Of a stretch of 44,418 nt of DNA, positions 15,511 through 24,199 are shown piece after piece. Source of the stretch: Rhodospirillaceae bacterium (GTDB taxonomy: Bacteria; Pseudomonadota; Alphaproteobacteria; GCA-2731375); contig JABIWH010000036.1 in NCBI GenBank assembly GCA_018701215.1, positions 1-44,418 of the forward strand. The letters are read 5' to 3'. The translations under genes were made by a program, and so were the position numbers. Every line of letters starts with the position of its first letter. The stretch's first letter is position 1. Under the pieces are notes generated by a model. The model did no database searches, had not been told where the DNA came from, and worked only from the letters and a program-made list of their open reading frames with translations.

Positions 15511-15538
15511 TTGACAGCACCGTCATTCCGCCTAAGTT
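15511..15538 (+). promoter_or_regulatory. candidate thrS promoter
   Basis: A perfect -35 hexamer TTGACA (15511-15516) is followed after 16 bases by TAAGTT (15533-15538), a weak -10. It sits about 60 bp before the thrS start. The untranslated leader shows no obvious T-box or repeat. Confidence 0.4.
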
Positions 15539-15596
15539 GCGCTCACACTGTCTGAAAAGGCGGGCTCGAAGTTTTTTTGCACGGAATGGTTTGAAC

Positions 15597-17513
15597 ATGG
15601 TTGCCATCTCATTGCCCGATGGAACAGTGCGCCAATATGACGGCGCGGTGACGGCGGAACAAGTCGCCAACGACATCGGTCCCGGCCTGGGCAAGGCTGC
15701 CATCGTGGCCCGTATCGACGGCGAATTGGCCGATCTGCGCCTGCCCATGGCGGCGGATGCCCAGCTTGAAATCATCACCCGGCAGAGCGACGAGGCATTG
15801 GAGATCCTGCGCCACGATTGCGCCCATGTCCTGGCCGAGGCGGCCAAGGAGCTGTGGCCAGAAATTCAGGTCACCATCGGGCCGTCGATCGAGAACGGCT
15901 TCTTTTATGATTTTTCCAAGCAAGAGCCCTTCACGCCGGAAGATCTGGTCACCCTGGAAAAACGCATGGTCGAAATCGTCGGCCGCGACGAAGCGATCGA
16001 GCGCGAGGTCTGGGAGCGGCAAAAGGCGATCGATTATTTCACCTCAATCGGCGAGCACTATAAGGCCGAGATCATCGGCGATCTGCCCGAGGACGAGACC
16101 ATTACCGTCTATCGCCAGGGCGATTTCATCGATCTGTGCCGGGGCCCGCATCTACCCTCGACGGGCAAACTGGGCAACGACGCTTTCAAGCTGATGTCAA
16201 TCGCCGGGGCCTATTGGCGCGGCGACCACCGCAACGAGATGTTGCAGCGGATCTACGGCACCTGCTGGCGCAACAAGAAAGAATTAAAGGCCTATCTGCA
16301 CCGTCTGGAGGAAGCCGAAAAGCGCGACCACCGCCGCCTAGGCAGGGAGATGGACCTGTTCCATTTCCAGGAAGAAGCCGCCGGCATGCCTTTTTGGCAT
16401 CCCAAGGGCTGGAGCCTGTATCGTAGCCTGGAGCGCTATATGCGCGGGCGCCTGGAGACGGGCGGCTATCTCGAAGTGAAGTCGCCGCAGCTGGTGGACC
16501 GGACATTGTGGGAGAAATCCGGGCACTGGGAAAAATTCCGCGAACATATGTACACCACGGAATCCGAGGAGCGGATCTTCGCCCTCAAACCCATGAACTG
16601 CCCAGGCCATGTGCAAATCTATCGCCAACGCCTGAAAAGCTACCGCGACCTGCCTCTGCGCCTGGCCGAGTTCGGCGCCTGCCACCGCTATGAGCCATCC
16701 GGTGCCCTGCATGGTTTGATGCGGGTGCGTGCCTTTACCCAGGATGACGCGCATATCTTTTGCACCGAAGACCAGATCACTTCGGAAAGTCAGATTTTCT
16801 GTGACCTGCTGCTCTCGATTTACAAGGATCTGGGCTTCGACGAGGTACATGTAAAGTTCGCCGACCGCCCACCCGTGCGCGCCGGCGAGGATACGGTCTG
16901 GGATCAGGCCGAAGGCGCCCTGATGACGGCACTGAAATCAACCGGCCTGCCCTTTACCATGAACCCGGGCGAGGGCGCCTTCTATGGCCCAAAACTGGAA
17001 TTCGTGTTGCGTGACGCCATCGGGCGGGAATGGCAGTGCGGCACCCTGCAGGTGGATTTCGTGCTACCCGAACGCTTGGATGCCACCTACGTGGGCGAAG
17101 ATAACAGCCGCCACCGCCCCGTCATGCTGCACCGGGCCATTTTGGGCTCTTTCGAACGTTTCATCGGCGTCCTGATCGAACATTACGCAGGCCGCCTGCC
17201 AATGTGGCTGTCGCCGGTGCAGGTGGTTCTGGCCACCATCACCAATGATGCGGACGATTATGCCGAACAGGCCGCCCAGGCCATGCGGGCGGAGGGTTTA
17301 CGGGTGGAATTGGATCTGCGCAACGAGAAAATCGGCTACAAGGTGCGGGAACATTCGTTGGCCAAGGTACCGGTCATCGCCGCCATCGGCCAGCGCGAGG
17401 CCGACGAAGGCACTCTGGCCCTGCGCCGCCTGGGCGACAAGGGCCAGCAGGTCGTTAGCCTGAACGATGCCATTGCCGCATTGTCGAAAGAAGGCGCCGC
17501 GCCCAATACTTAA
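15597..17513 (+). CDS. thrS: threonine--tRNA ligase
   Basis: This cytosolic enzyme charges tRNA-Thr. At 638 residues from ATG 15597 it is full length; a longer frame upstream is not needed. An N-terminal TGS domain (residues 1-60, ISLPDGTVRQY) and an editing domain with HDCAHVLAEAAKELWP come first. The class II catalytic core has MNCPGHVQIY (Zn-ligand Cys), ERYEPSG-type motif 2 as CHRYEPSGALHGLMRVRAFTQDD, and motif 3 near HRAILGSFERFIGVLIEH. The C-terminal anticodon-binding domain (LSPVQVVLATI onward) completes it. infC follows 189 bp downstream, the classic arrangement. The start codon choice is supported by domain alignment more than by a strong ribosome-binding site. Confidence 0.97.
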   Translation: MVAISLPDGTVRQYDGAVTAEQVANDIGPGLGKAAIVARIDGELADLRLPMAADAQLEIITRQSDEALEILRHDCAHVLAEAAKELWPEIQVTIGPSIENGFFYDFSKQEPFTPEDLVTLEKRMVEIVGRDEAIEREVWERQKAIDYFTSIGEHYKAEIIGDLPEDETITVYRQGDFIDLCRGPHLPSTGKLGNDAFKLMSIAGAYWRGDHRNEMLQRIYGTCWRNKKELKAYLHRLEEAEKRDHRRLGREMDLFHFQEEAAGMPFWHPKGWSLYRSLERYMRGRLETGGYLEVKSPQLVDRTLWEKSGHWEKFREHMYTTESEERIFALKPMNCPGHVQIYRQRLKSYRDLPLRLAEFGACHRYEPSGALHGLMRVRAFTQDDAHIFCTEDQITSESQIFCDLLLSIYKDLGFDEVHVKFADRPPVRAGEDTVWDQAEGALMTALKSTGLPFTMNPGEGAFYGPKLEFVLRDAIGREWQCGTLQVDFVLPERLDATYVGEDNSRHRPVMLHRAILGSFERFIGVLIEHYAGRLPMWLSPVQVVLATITNDADDYAEQAAQAMRAEGLRVELDLRNEKIGYKVREHSLAKVPVIAAIGQREADEGTLALRRLGDKGQQVVSLNDAIAALSKEGAAPNT

Positions 17514-17702
17514 TTTGGTGCCTGATATCCATTCGTGTCCGGGCCGGATTATCAGCTTGATCGCTGGGTGAAATGGGTGCTTTATTAACGAAGTGAATAC
17601 TATTATGTAGCCATTGTTACGGGAATTCGTAATGAGCTACTTGTGCCGTGGCGGTTTCAAATTTAGCCGCCGGGTAAAACGAACCATAAGGAGACTACGA
17701 CA

Positions 17703-18242
17703 ATCGCTCGCCGATTTTATCCGAATACACCGCCCGCCCAATCCGGGCCGCGCATAAACGAACGCATCGAAACCGATTCCGTTCGACTGGTTGACGAAAC
17801 GGGAGAGAACGTAGGCGTTGTCAGCCTTGACGATGCACTGGACCGCGCAGACAATGCCGGTCTCGACTTGGTGGAAATCGCACCAGAGGCAAAACCCCCG
17901 GTCTGCAAGATCCTCGACTATGGCAAGTACAAGTACGAGGCGCAGAAAAAAGCCAACGAAGCCCGCAAGAAACAAAAAGTCATTGAGGTCAAGGAGATCA
18001 AGATGCGGCCCAACATCGATCATCACGACTATGATGTGAAGATGCGGGCCATGAACAAGTTTCTTGGCGAAGGCGACAAGGTCAAGGTGACCCTGCGTTT
18101 TCGTGGCCGGGAAATGGCGCATCAGAATTTGGGCCTGAAGGTCCTCGAACGTGTGCGCGATGATCTTGAAGGCGTCTCCAAAGTGGAGCAATTCCCCAAG
18201 ATGGAAGGCCGTCAGATGACCATGGTGATCGCACCGCGCTAG
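17703..18242 (+). CDS. infC: translation initiation factor IF-3, AUC start
   Basis: IF-3 binds the 30S subunit and enforces start-codon selection. The 179-residue product begins (M)ARRFYPNTPPAQSGPRINERI, matching IF-3 N-termini. The linker is basic and Lys-rich (EAQKKANEARKKQKV), and the C-terminal domain has EIKMRPNIDHHDYDVK and KVTLRFRGREM. No ATG, GTG or TTG fits the expected N-terminus. ATC at 17703 does, and it lies 9 bases after a perfect AAGGAG at 17688-17693. Rare AUU/AUC-type starts are known for infC because IF-3 represses its own rare-codon initiation. The first ATG in frame (17868) would delete the N-domain. Confidence 0.95.
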   Translation: MARRFYPNTPPAQSGPRINERIETDSVRLVDETGENVGVVSLDDALDRADNAGLDLVEIAPEAKPPVCKILDYGKYKYEAQKKANEARKKQKVIEVKEIKMRPNIDHHDYDVKMRAMNKFLGEGDKVKVTLRFRGREMAHQNLGLKVLERVRDDLEGVSKVEQFPKMEGRQMTMVIAPR

Positions 18243-18249
18243 TTGAAAG

Positions 18250-18903
18250 GTGCTACCCGATGCTGAACCACGATCAGACAATGATGTGGTGATGCTGCGG
18301 GTAGACGAGCTAACCCGGCGAGACCATGGTCTTGGATTAGGCCCGTTATCTTTTCAAATTGAACAAGGCGAATGCCTGGCCCTGACGGGACCGTCGGGGG
18401 CGGGCAAATCCCTGTTGCTGCGCGCCGTTGTGGACCTTGATCCCAACCTGGGCGAGGTTATCGCCGATGGGCGGCGGCGTTCGGGGACACCAGCGCCCAG
18501 GTGGCGCGAGATAGTTAGATACTTTCCCGCCGACCCCGGTTGGTGGCTGGACCGGGTTGGTGATCATATGGCGGATAAACCGGCGGCGCGCGATCTTCTT
18601 GCCAGCCTGGGTTTTGACGATCCCGATGCTGTCATGTCGTGGCAGGTGAGCCGTCTTTCCAGCGGCGAACGGCAACGCCTGGCGCTGGTTCGGGGCCTGC
18701 TGGGCGATGCGCGGGTTCTGTTGCTGGATGAACCCACCTCGGCCCTGGATGTTGAAAACCGCGATCTGGTCGAAGCTCTGTTGCGCGGGCGCCTCGAGCA
18801 AGGAAATGCAATATTGCTGGTCAGCCATGACCCGGCCCAGGGCGCGCGGCTGGCAGAGCGGTCTCTGCGCCTGGAACAGGGCCGGCTGGTGTCATTGTCA
18901 TGA
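18250..18903 (+). CDS. fetA: ABC transporter ATP-binding protein (FetA-like)
   Basis: This is the ATPase of a small two-gene ABC system whose partner is a UPF0014/FetB permease; E. coli FetAB is reported to export iron. The Walker A is GPSGAGKS, the signature LSSGERQR, the Walker B VLLLDEPTSALD and the switch His LLVSHD. The Q-loop position reads VRYFPADPG, with Ala where the usual Gln is expected. It has 217 residues from GTG 18250; ATG 18292 is an alternative start and fits the domain better. It begins 7 bp after infC, so it is probably read in the same transcript. Its stop overlaps the permease start by ATGA. Confidence 0.85.
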   Translation: MLPDAEPRSDNDVVMLRVDELTRRDHGLGLGPLSFQIEQGECLALTGPSGAGKSLLLRAVVDLDPNLGEVIADGRRRSGTPAPRWREIVRYFPADPGWWLDRVGDHMADKPAARDLLASLGFDDPDAVMSWQVSRLSSGERQRLALVRGLLGDARVLLLDEPTSALDVENRDLVEALLRGRLEQGNAILLVSHDPAQGARLAERSLRLEQGRLVSLS

Positions 18904-19694
18904 CCGGCTACATTGAACTTTCCTATTTCGATCTGCTGCTTGCGTCTGTGCTGCTATTGTTCAACGCGGGACTTTCCCTGGCCCTGGGTCTGCGTCTGGA
19001 GCGGCAAATGCTGCTCGCGGCCTTGCGCATGACCGTGCAGCTGCTGCTGGTCGGACTGGTTTTGCAGGCGCTGTTCGCCACCGTCTCGTTGTGGCTGACC
19101 GCCCTGGTGGCTCTGATCATGGCCTTGTTCGCGGGCCGGGAAATTCTGTCCCGCCAGGAACGGCGCCTAAAGGGCTGGTGGGGTTACGGCATCGGCTCGG
19201 CCACCATGCTGCTGGCGGGAATGGTGGTCACCGTGTTGGCCTTGAACGGCCCCCTGCGGCCAGAACCCTGGTACGATCCGCGCTACGCCATTCCCTTGTT
19301 TGGCATGATCCTGGGCAATGCCATGACCGGCATCAGCCTGGGCCTGGATGGCCTGACTTCTCTGGTCGGGCGGGAGCGCGCGGCCATCGAGGCCCAGCTG
19401 ACCCTTGGCGCGACCCGCTGGCGGGCCCTGCGCCCGATTGCCCAGCGTGCTCTGCGTACGGGGTTTACGCCGATGCTGAATTCCATGGCGGCGGCCGGCG
19501 TGGTTTTCCTGCCCGGCATGATGACCGGACAAATCCTCTCCGGCGTGGCGCCGGAACAGGCGGTCAAATATCAGATCCTGGTGCTGTTCCTGATCGCCGG
19601 CGCCAGCGGCCTGGGTGTCTTGACGGCGGTCCTGGCCAGTATCTGGCGCCTGACCGACGATCGTCACCGCCTGCGTTTGGACCGCTTGGCGTAG
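18900..19694 (+). CDS. fetB: ABC transporter permease, UPF0014/FetB family
   Basis: This 264-residue inner-membrane permease has about seven hydrophobic segments. The family-typical features are LGLRLERQMLLAALRMTVQLLLVGLVL near the N-terminus, PLFGMILGNAMTGISLGLDGL in the middle, and the coupling segment EAQLTLGATRWRALRPIAQRALRTG. That is followed by FLPGMMTGQILSGVAPEQAVKYQI. These are characteristic of YbbM/FetB. It overlaps the ATPase gene by 4 bp (ATGA), so the two are translationally coupled. The known member is linked to iron efflux; metal specificity here is inferred only from family. Confidence 0.9.
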   Translation: MTGYIELSYFDLLLASVLLLFNAGLSLALGLRLERQMLLAALRMTVQLLLVGLVLQALFATVSLWLTALVALIMALFAGREILSRQERRLKGWWGYGIGSATMLLAGMVVTVLALNGPLRPEPWYDPRYAIPLFGMILGNAMTGISLGLDGLTSLVGRERAAIEAQLTLGATRWRALRPIAQRALRTGFTPMLNSMAAAGVVFLPGMMTGQILSGVAPEQAVKYQILVLFLIAGASGLGVLTAVLASIWRLTDDRHRLRLDRLA

Positions 19695-19708
19695 CAATCG
19701 TCATTTAC

Positions 19709-19748
19709 GCGACCTGCCCGGTGACCGCTTCCAGTTCAAACAGGTCGC
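19709..19748. terminator. inverted repeat between convergent fetB and larA
   Basis: GCGACCTG (19709-19716) and CAGGTCGC (19741-19748) form an 8-bp stem with a 24-base loop in the 88-bp gap between the convergent fetB and larA genes. There is no T-run, so terminator activity is only a suggestion. Confidence 0.3.
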
Positions 19749-19782
19749 CTATTCAAGCGAGTCTATTGTCTGCAAACCTGGT

Positions 19783-21090
19783 CTATACCGGTTCCGAAGC
19801 AGAGCCGGCAGGCGAAAATTTGGGCACGACATACGGCCCTTCGGGAATAACGGCGACGCTCGGGTCTCCGGACTTGGCAATACTCTCAGCCACCGCCTTG
19901 GCAATGTCATCAATTCGCGTGACGCCGGTAATGGCGTCATCGGCGGCCGGCAATTTATCGGAATAGAGCAGGATCGAGCCAACGCGCATGGGTTTCAGCT
20001 GCATTTCCGTCTGCCATTCGTCAATATCCGCCGCCGACTTTGCCAGCAGCGAATTCAGAAAAGCCTCCGGCCCAAGCGAGACCAGACGTGCCTGCGCCCG
20101 CCGGTAGTCCTCGGAGCCAAGACCCTCCGTACATTCCGAGGCGATGATCAAGGTGCCGCCAGGTTCCAGGATATCCAGCGGCGTCACCATCCCCTTGACG
20201 GTTTGATAGTAGGTCTGATCCAGCGGATAGCCGGCGGCCGAGGTTACCAACGTCTTGAAGCGCTGGCCGACCGGCACCTCGGTGAAAGTGCGTGCGAATG
20301 CCACCGCGCCCAGATGGCTTTCGATGATTTCGCCAAAAGTGGCATGCACAAGGTTTCGATCATCATCAAGCACCACGTTCAGCGCATGGACATCGCCCAG
20401 CATACGGATGATTTCCAGCTGCTCTTCATGCAAAGGGTTGCCATCCAGATTGCATTGCACCGCGCCGGGATCCTCCATGAATTCGGCGCTGTGAAATCTG
20501 CGTATGGTATCCTGATGCGCGACACCAGGCGCGACGACCTTGCGCCCGCCGGAATATCCGGCCATGAAATGCGGCTCCACCAAACCCGTGGCGATACGCA
20601 CTTCGGCCTCAACAAACCGACGGTCAAGTTTGACCGGTGTCTGCCGTGTCGCCGTGACGCCCATGTCGATGTGATCGTCGTCATTTTGGGCAAAATGATT
20701 GACGGTCTTGATCGTGTCCAGAACCCATTGATCACCAACCAGTTCGGACAGTTCCTCACCCTCGTTGGGGCGATGCAGGCCCGTGGCGACCAAAATGGTG
20801 ATCGCCGACGCCGGGATGCCCGCCGCCAACAGCGTCCGGACCATGGGCTGGAGAAACAGCCCATTCGGCACCGGGCGGGTAATATCACAGATCAAAATAC
20901 AGGCGCTTTTCCTGCCCTGGGCGATCTCCGCCAGCGTGCCCGAGCCAATAGGGCTTGCCATTGCCTTCGCCACCACGGCCTCCGGCGAGGCAGGCACGGG
21001 GACCGACGGTTTACGGATAATTGTTGGCCGCGCGGAGTCAGGAAGATCCACGTTCAGCCCTATTTGGCCATATGCCAGATCAATTTTCAT
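19783..21090 (-). CDS. larA: nickel-dependent lactate racemase family protein LarA
   Basis: LarA enzymes racemise alpha-hydroxy acids by hydride transfer using a nickel-pincer nucleotide cofactor. Starting at ATG 21090 (MKIDLAYGQ), key residues fall on the same numbers as in Lactobacillus plantarum LarA: H174 and K184 (cofactor-tethering Lys) in VEPHFMAGYSGGRK, and H200 (nickel ligand) in IRRFHSAEF. H106 in ATGLHRP and DITR (D69, R72) are close to the known H108, D72 and R75. This supports both the family and the start. It has 435 residues. It is divergent from larC-larE-larB, which make the cofactor. Several LarA homologues act on substrates other than lactate, so specificity is open. Confidence 0.93.
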   Translation of the reverse strand: MKIDLAYGQIGLNVDLPDSARPTIIRKPSVPVPASPEAVVAKAMASPIGSGTLAEIAQGRKSACILICDITRPVPNGLFLQPMVRTLLAAGIPASAITILVATGLHRPNEGEELSELVGDQWVLDTIKTVNHFAQNDDDHIDMGVTATRQTPVKLDRRFVEAEVRIATGLVEPHFMAGYSGGRKVVAPGVAHQDTIRRFHSAEFMEDPGAVQCNLDGNPLHEEQLEIIRMLGDVHALNVVLDDDRNLVHATFGEIIESHLGAVAFARTFTEVPVGQRFKTLVTSAAGYPLDQTYYQTVKGMVTPLDILEPGGTLIIASECTEGLGSEDYRRAQARLVSLGPEAFLNSLLAKSAADIDEWQTEMQLKPMRVGSILLYSDKLPAADDAITGVTRIDDIAKAVAESIAKSGDPSVAVIPEGPYVVPKFSPAGSASEPV

Positions 21091-21353
21091 GCGTTGCCAA
21101 ACCTCACGGATGGATTTCAAACTATATCAAGGAAAGCGAAGAGAAACACACTTTTTTGGCAAGTCTACGCCAGCGTGCTGCCATATGCTTGTATTTGCTA
21201 CGCATTGAGCAAAATTCAGGGAGCCGGCCAGGTAGTTAATCTAGTGAATAGCCCGCCATCGCATGACCTGCCCCACAGTCTGCCATGCAAACTCGGAACT
21301 GCGGTAAGCTGCCGTGGGTGATAGACTACCAGGCGTCCGAAGACGCGGGGAAC

Positions 21354-22595
21354 ATGATGATGAAGATAATAACCACGGTGACGCCCATTACCGCCATACA
21401 CCTGGACGCAGTCGGCGGGCTGGCGGGGGATATGTTCGCGGCCGCCCTGCTTGATGCCCGCCCGGATCTGTGGCCGGCCTGCCAGGCGGCAATCGCCAGC
21501 CTGGCTCTGCCTGATGGCATTACAGCCAGCGTGACGCCCCACAATGACAAGGTTTTTCGCGGCTCCCGCTTCGAGGTGGCGGAGGCCGCCGAGGGCGAGG
21601 CGGGCAAACAGACCACGCACGCGCATGTGCACTGGTCGGCGATCCGTGGACAGCTGCGCGCGGCCCTGAAGGGTGCCGACCTCGAAGCCGTCTTGGAAGC
21701 CGCCCTGGATATTTTCGAGCTTTTGGCAGAGGCGGAGGCGGCGGTGCACGGCATCCCGGTTGAGCGGGTCGCCTTCCACGAGGTTGGTGCCATCGATTCC
21801 ATTATCGATATCGTGACCGCGGCCGCGCTGATCACAGCCCTTGGACCATGCCGCTGGTCGGTGGGGATCATTCCCCGGGGCCGGGGCTTGGTGAAATCAC
21901 AGCATGGCATGTTGCCCCTGCCGGCCCCCGCGGTGACGGAGCTGCTGCAGGGCTTTTCCCTGTTTGATGATGGCGAGGAAGGCGAACGCGTGACGCCAAC
22001 CGGTGCCGCCATCCTGCGCTATCTCGCCCCGACCCAAGGTCCCGACACCATACCAAGGCGGCTGCTTTGCACCGGTGCTGGTTTCGGCACGCGCGCCTTC
22101 AAGTCGCGCAGCAACATTCTGCGGGCGATCTGCTACGGTCCCGCCGACAACGCCACGCTAAGCGATCAGGTCGAAGTTCTGCGTTGCGAGATCGATGATC
22201 AAACCGGTGAGGACCTGGCCGTGGCGATTGATCATCTGCGCCAGACCGACGGTGTGCTGGATGTCTGCCAATGGCCGGTGTTTAGTAAAAAAGGCCGCAT
22301 GGCGGTGGCTTTGCAGGTTTTGGCGCGGCCAGACGCCGCCGATCATATTCTCGAAGAAATTCTGGATGAAACGACCACCCTGGGTGTCCGCCGGAATGTG
22401 AGCCAGCGGTGCATTGTTGCCAGGGACCAGGTCGTGCTGGACGATATCACGGTCAAGCGCGCCGGGCGGCCGTCGGGACCTTCCGCCAAGGCGGAGATGG
22501 CTGATTTGGCCGCCGCGCGCGGGGCGGCACGGCGGCAAAGCCTGCGCCGCGACGTCGAGGGCCGGGCGGTGATGGAGACGGCAAAGGATGACTGA
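21354..22595 (+). CDS. larC: nickel insertion protein LarC
   Basis: LarC is the CTP-dependent cyclometallase that inserts nickel into the pincer nucleotide. The start ATG 21354 has GGGGAAC just upstream; the conserved opening HLDAVGGLAGDMFAAALLDA lies at about residues 14-33. Other typical motifs are VAFHEVGAIDSIIDIV, the Pro-rich LPLPAPAVTELLQG, TPTGAAILRYL, and the C-terminal-half EVLRCEIDDQTGEDLA. At 413 residues it is one continuous frame, unlike L. plantarum, where larC is split and joined by programmed frameshifting. There is no His-rich insert comparable to some homologues, only HAHVHW. Its last 8 bp overlap larE. Confidence 0.93.
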   Translation: MMMKIITTVTPITAIHLDAVGGLAGDMFAAALLDARPDLWPACQAAIASLALPDGITASVTPHNDKVFRGSRFEVAEAAEGEAGKQTTHAHVHWSAIRGQLRAALKGADLEAVLEAALDIFELLAEAEAAVHGIPVERVAFHEVGAIDSIIDIVTAAALITALGPCRWSVGIIPRGRGLVKSQHGMLPLPAPAVTELLQGFSLFDDGEEGERVTPTGAAILRYLAPTQGPDTIPRRLLCTGAGFGTRAFKSRSNILRAICYGPADNATLSDQVEVLRCEIDDQTGEDLAVAIDHLRQTDGVLDVCQWPVFSKKGRMAVALQVLARPDAADHILEEILDETTTLGVRRNVSQRCIVARDQVVLDDITVKRAGRPSGPSAKAEMADLAAARGAARRQSLRRDVEGRAVMETAKDD

Positions 22596-23403
22596 GCGTC
22601 TGGCAGATATCATACACCGGATCATCGCGGACCACGGCAGTGCCGCAGTCGCGGTTTCCGGCGGAGTTGATTCCATGACACTTTCCAGCTTTTCGCATCG
22701 GCTGGGGGTGGGGAACAAGGTCCGCATGATCCACGCCGTGTCGCCGGCGGTGCCGGCGGCGGCGACGGCGCGTGTTCGGGCCTTGGCAAAAGAGGAGAAC
22801 TGGCGTCTCGACGTTATCGACGCCGGAGAATTCTCCGACGAACGCTATCGCACCAATCCGGTGAACCGCTGTTTTTATTGCAAGACCAATCTGTATCAAA
22901 GTTTGGCCGCGATGACCGGTGGCATGGTTCTTTCCGGCGCCAATATGGATGATCTCGGTGATTACCGCCCTGGTCTACAAGCTGCTGCTAACAACGGTGT
23001 GCGACACCCTTATGTGGAGGCGGGACTGGCCAAGGCGGATGTCCGCGCCCTGGCGCAGCAACTGGGCCTGCCGGCGTTGGCCACGCTGCCCGCCTCGCCC
23101 TGCCTGGCCAGCCGGGTGGAAACGGGGCTGCGTATTATGCCCTCGGACATGGCCCTGATCGATAGCGTCGAAACATGGCTGCGCCGGGAATTGCAGCCCG
23201 ATACGGTACGCTGCCGGGTGCGTCATGGTGGAATTGTGATTGAACTGGATCCTGAAACATTGAGCGGCTTGCCCTCGGACCGGCGCACAGCCGTGCTCGA
23301 CGCCCTGCGCGAGCAGATCGACGAGACCAAGGGCCGAATGATCCAAATCGCCGCCTACCGGCGCGGCAGTGCCTTCGTGCACGCGAATGAAGCTGCCGGG
23401 TGA
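22588..23403 (+). CDS. larE: ATP-dependent sacrificial sulfur transferase LarE
   Basis: LarE converts the pyridinium biscarboxylic mononucleotide to the dithio form during nickel-pincer synthesis. The PP-loop SGGVDS is at residues 24-29, where ATP adenylates the carboxylate. A PVNRCFYCK motif (C95, C98) and PASPCLASR (C172) follow. C172 sits where L. plantarum LarE has its sulfur-donating Cys176. With C95 and C98 also present, this protein might instead be of the iron-sulfur-cluster type that recycles sulfur, but that is inference. It has 271 residues. Start ATG 22588 overlaps larC by 8 bp. Confidence 0.93.
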   Translation: MTERLADIIHRIIADHGSAAVAVSGGVDSMTLSSFSHRLGVGNKVRMIHAVSPAVPAAATARVRALAKEENWRLDVIDAGEFSDERYRTNPVNRCFYCKTNLYQSLAAMTGGMVLSGANMDDLGDYRPGLQAAANNGVRHPYVEAGLAKADVRALAQQLGLPALATLPASPCLASRVETGLRIMPSDMALIDSVETWLRRELQPDTVRCRVRHGGIVIELDPETLSGLPSDRRTAVLDALREQIDETKGRMIQIAAYRRGSAFVHANEAAG

Positions 23404-23428
23404 AGCCGGATAGTGATGGCGAATAGTG

Positions 23429-24109
23429 ATGGCGAAACAAGATAGCAAAATTGATTTTGGCCGCGGCGACCGCCTTGGCCTGGGCGAAGCGGTTTTCTGT
23501 CTGCAAAAGAGCGCGAGGCAGATCGATACTATTCTTGATCAAGCACAACAACAGAGCGCCGCCATGCTATTGACCCGTTTGGATAGCGACAAACATGCGG
23601 CTTTGGCGGCGACCCACCGGGCGGGGCTCGACTATGATCCAGCCTCACAAACGGCCTTTTTCAATTGGCGGTCGGTTCCCATGCGGCCGTCGCAGGTCGC
23701 GGTAGTTACCGCCGGCACCTCGGACGCCGTGCCGGCGCGGGAGGCGCTTCGCACGCTTGCCTTCAACGGTATCGCGGGCACGGAAATTTTCGATGTCGGC
23801 GTGGCGGGAATTTGGCGGCTGATGGAGCGGATTGAGGACATCAAGCGCCACCCAGTGGTGATCGCCGTTGCCGGCATGGATGCCGCTTTGCCGAGTGTCC
23901 TCGGCGGTTTAATTCCTGGCGCGCTGATCGCGGTCCCCACCTCGACAGGTTATGGCGCCGCCCGCGGTGGTGAGACGGCATTGTTTGCCTGCCTCTCATC
24001 CTGCGCGCCGGGCGTCACGGTTTGCAACATCGACAACGGCTATGGTGCAGCCTGCGCCGCGCTCCGCATACTGGCGGCGGGACGGATGCTTGCGAGGGAA
24101 ACGACTTAG
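23429..24109 (+). CDS. larB: nickel pincer cofactor biosynthesis protein LarB
   Basis: LarB carboxylates and hydrolyses nicotinic acid adenine dinucleotide as the first step to the nickel-pincer cofactor. The C-terminal domain is related to PurE (AIR carboxylase): VAVVTAGTSDAVPAREAL, then VIAVAGMDAALPSVLGGLIPG, then VPTSTGYGAARGGETAL. The SCAPGVTVCNIDNGYGAA segment carries the Cys that, by family position, should form the covalent adduct with the dinucleotide. It has 226 residues. The start is uncertain: ATG 23429 lies in a 13-bp direct duplication (tagtgatggcgaa twice) without a clear Shine-Dalgarno. It is the last gene of larC-larE-larB. Confidence 0.92.
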   Translation: MAKQDSKIDFGRGDRLGLGEAVFCLQKSARQIDTILDQAQQQSAAMLLTRLDSDKHAALAATHRAGLDYDPASQTAFFNWRSVPMRPSQVAVVTAGTSDAVPAREALRTLAFNGIAGTEIFDVGVAGIWRLMERIEDIKRHPVVIAVAGMDAALPSVLGGLIPGALIAVPTSTGYGAARGGETALFACLSSCAPGVTVCNIDNGYGAACAALRILAAGRMLARETT

Positions 24110-24199
24110 CGCTTCAATTCGTCAGCTGTCCGCCGCCATCAGCCATATCGGGTGATGCCGACGACGATCTGACCGCGCTTGGTTTGGATTAGTCCAGCA

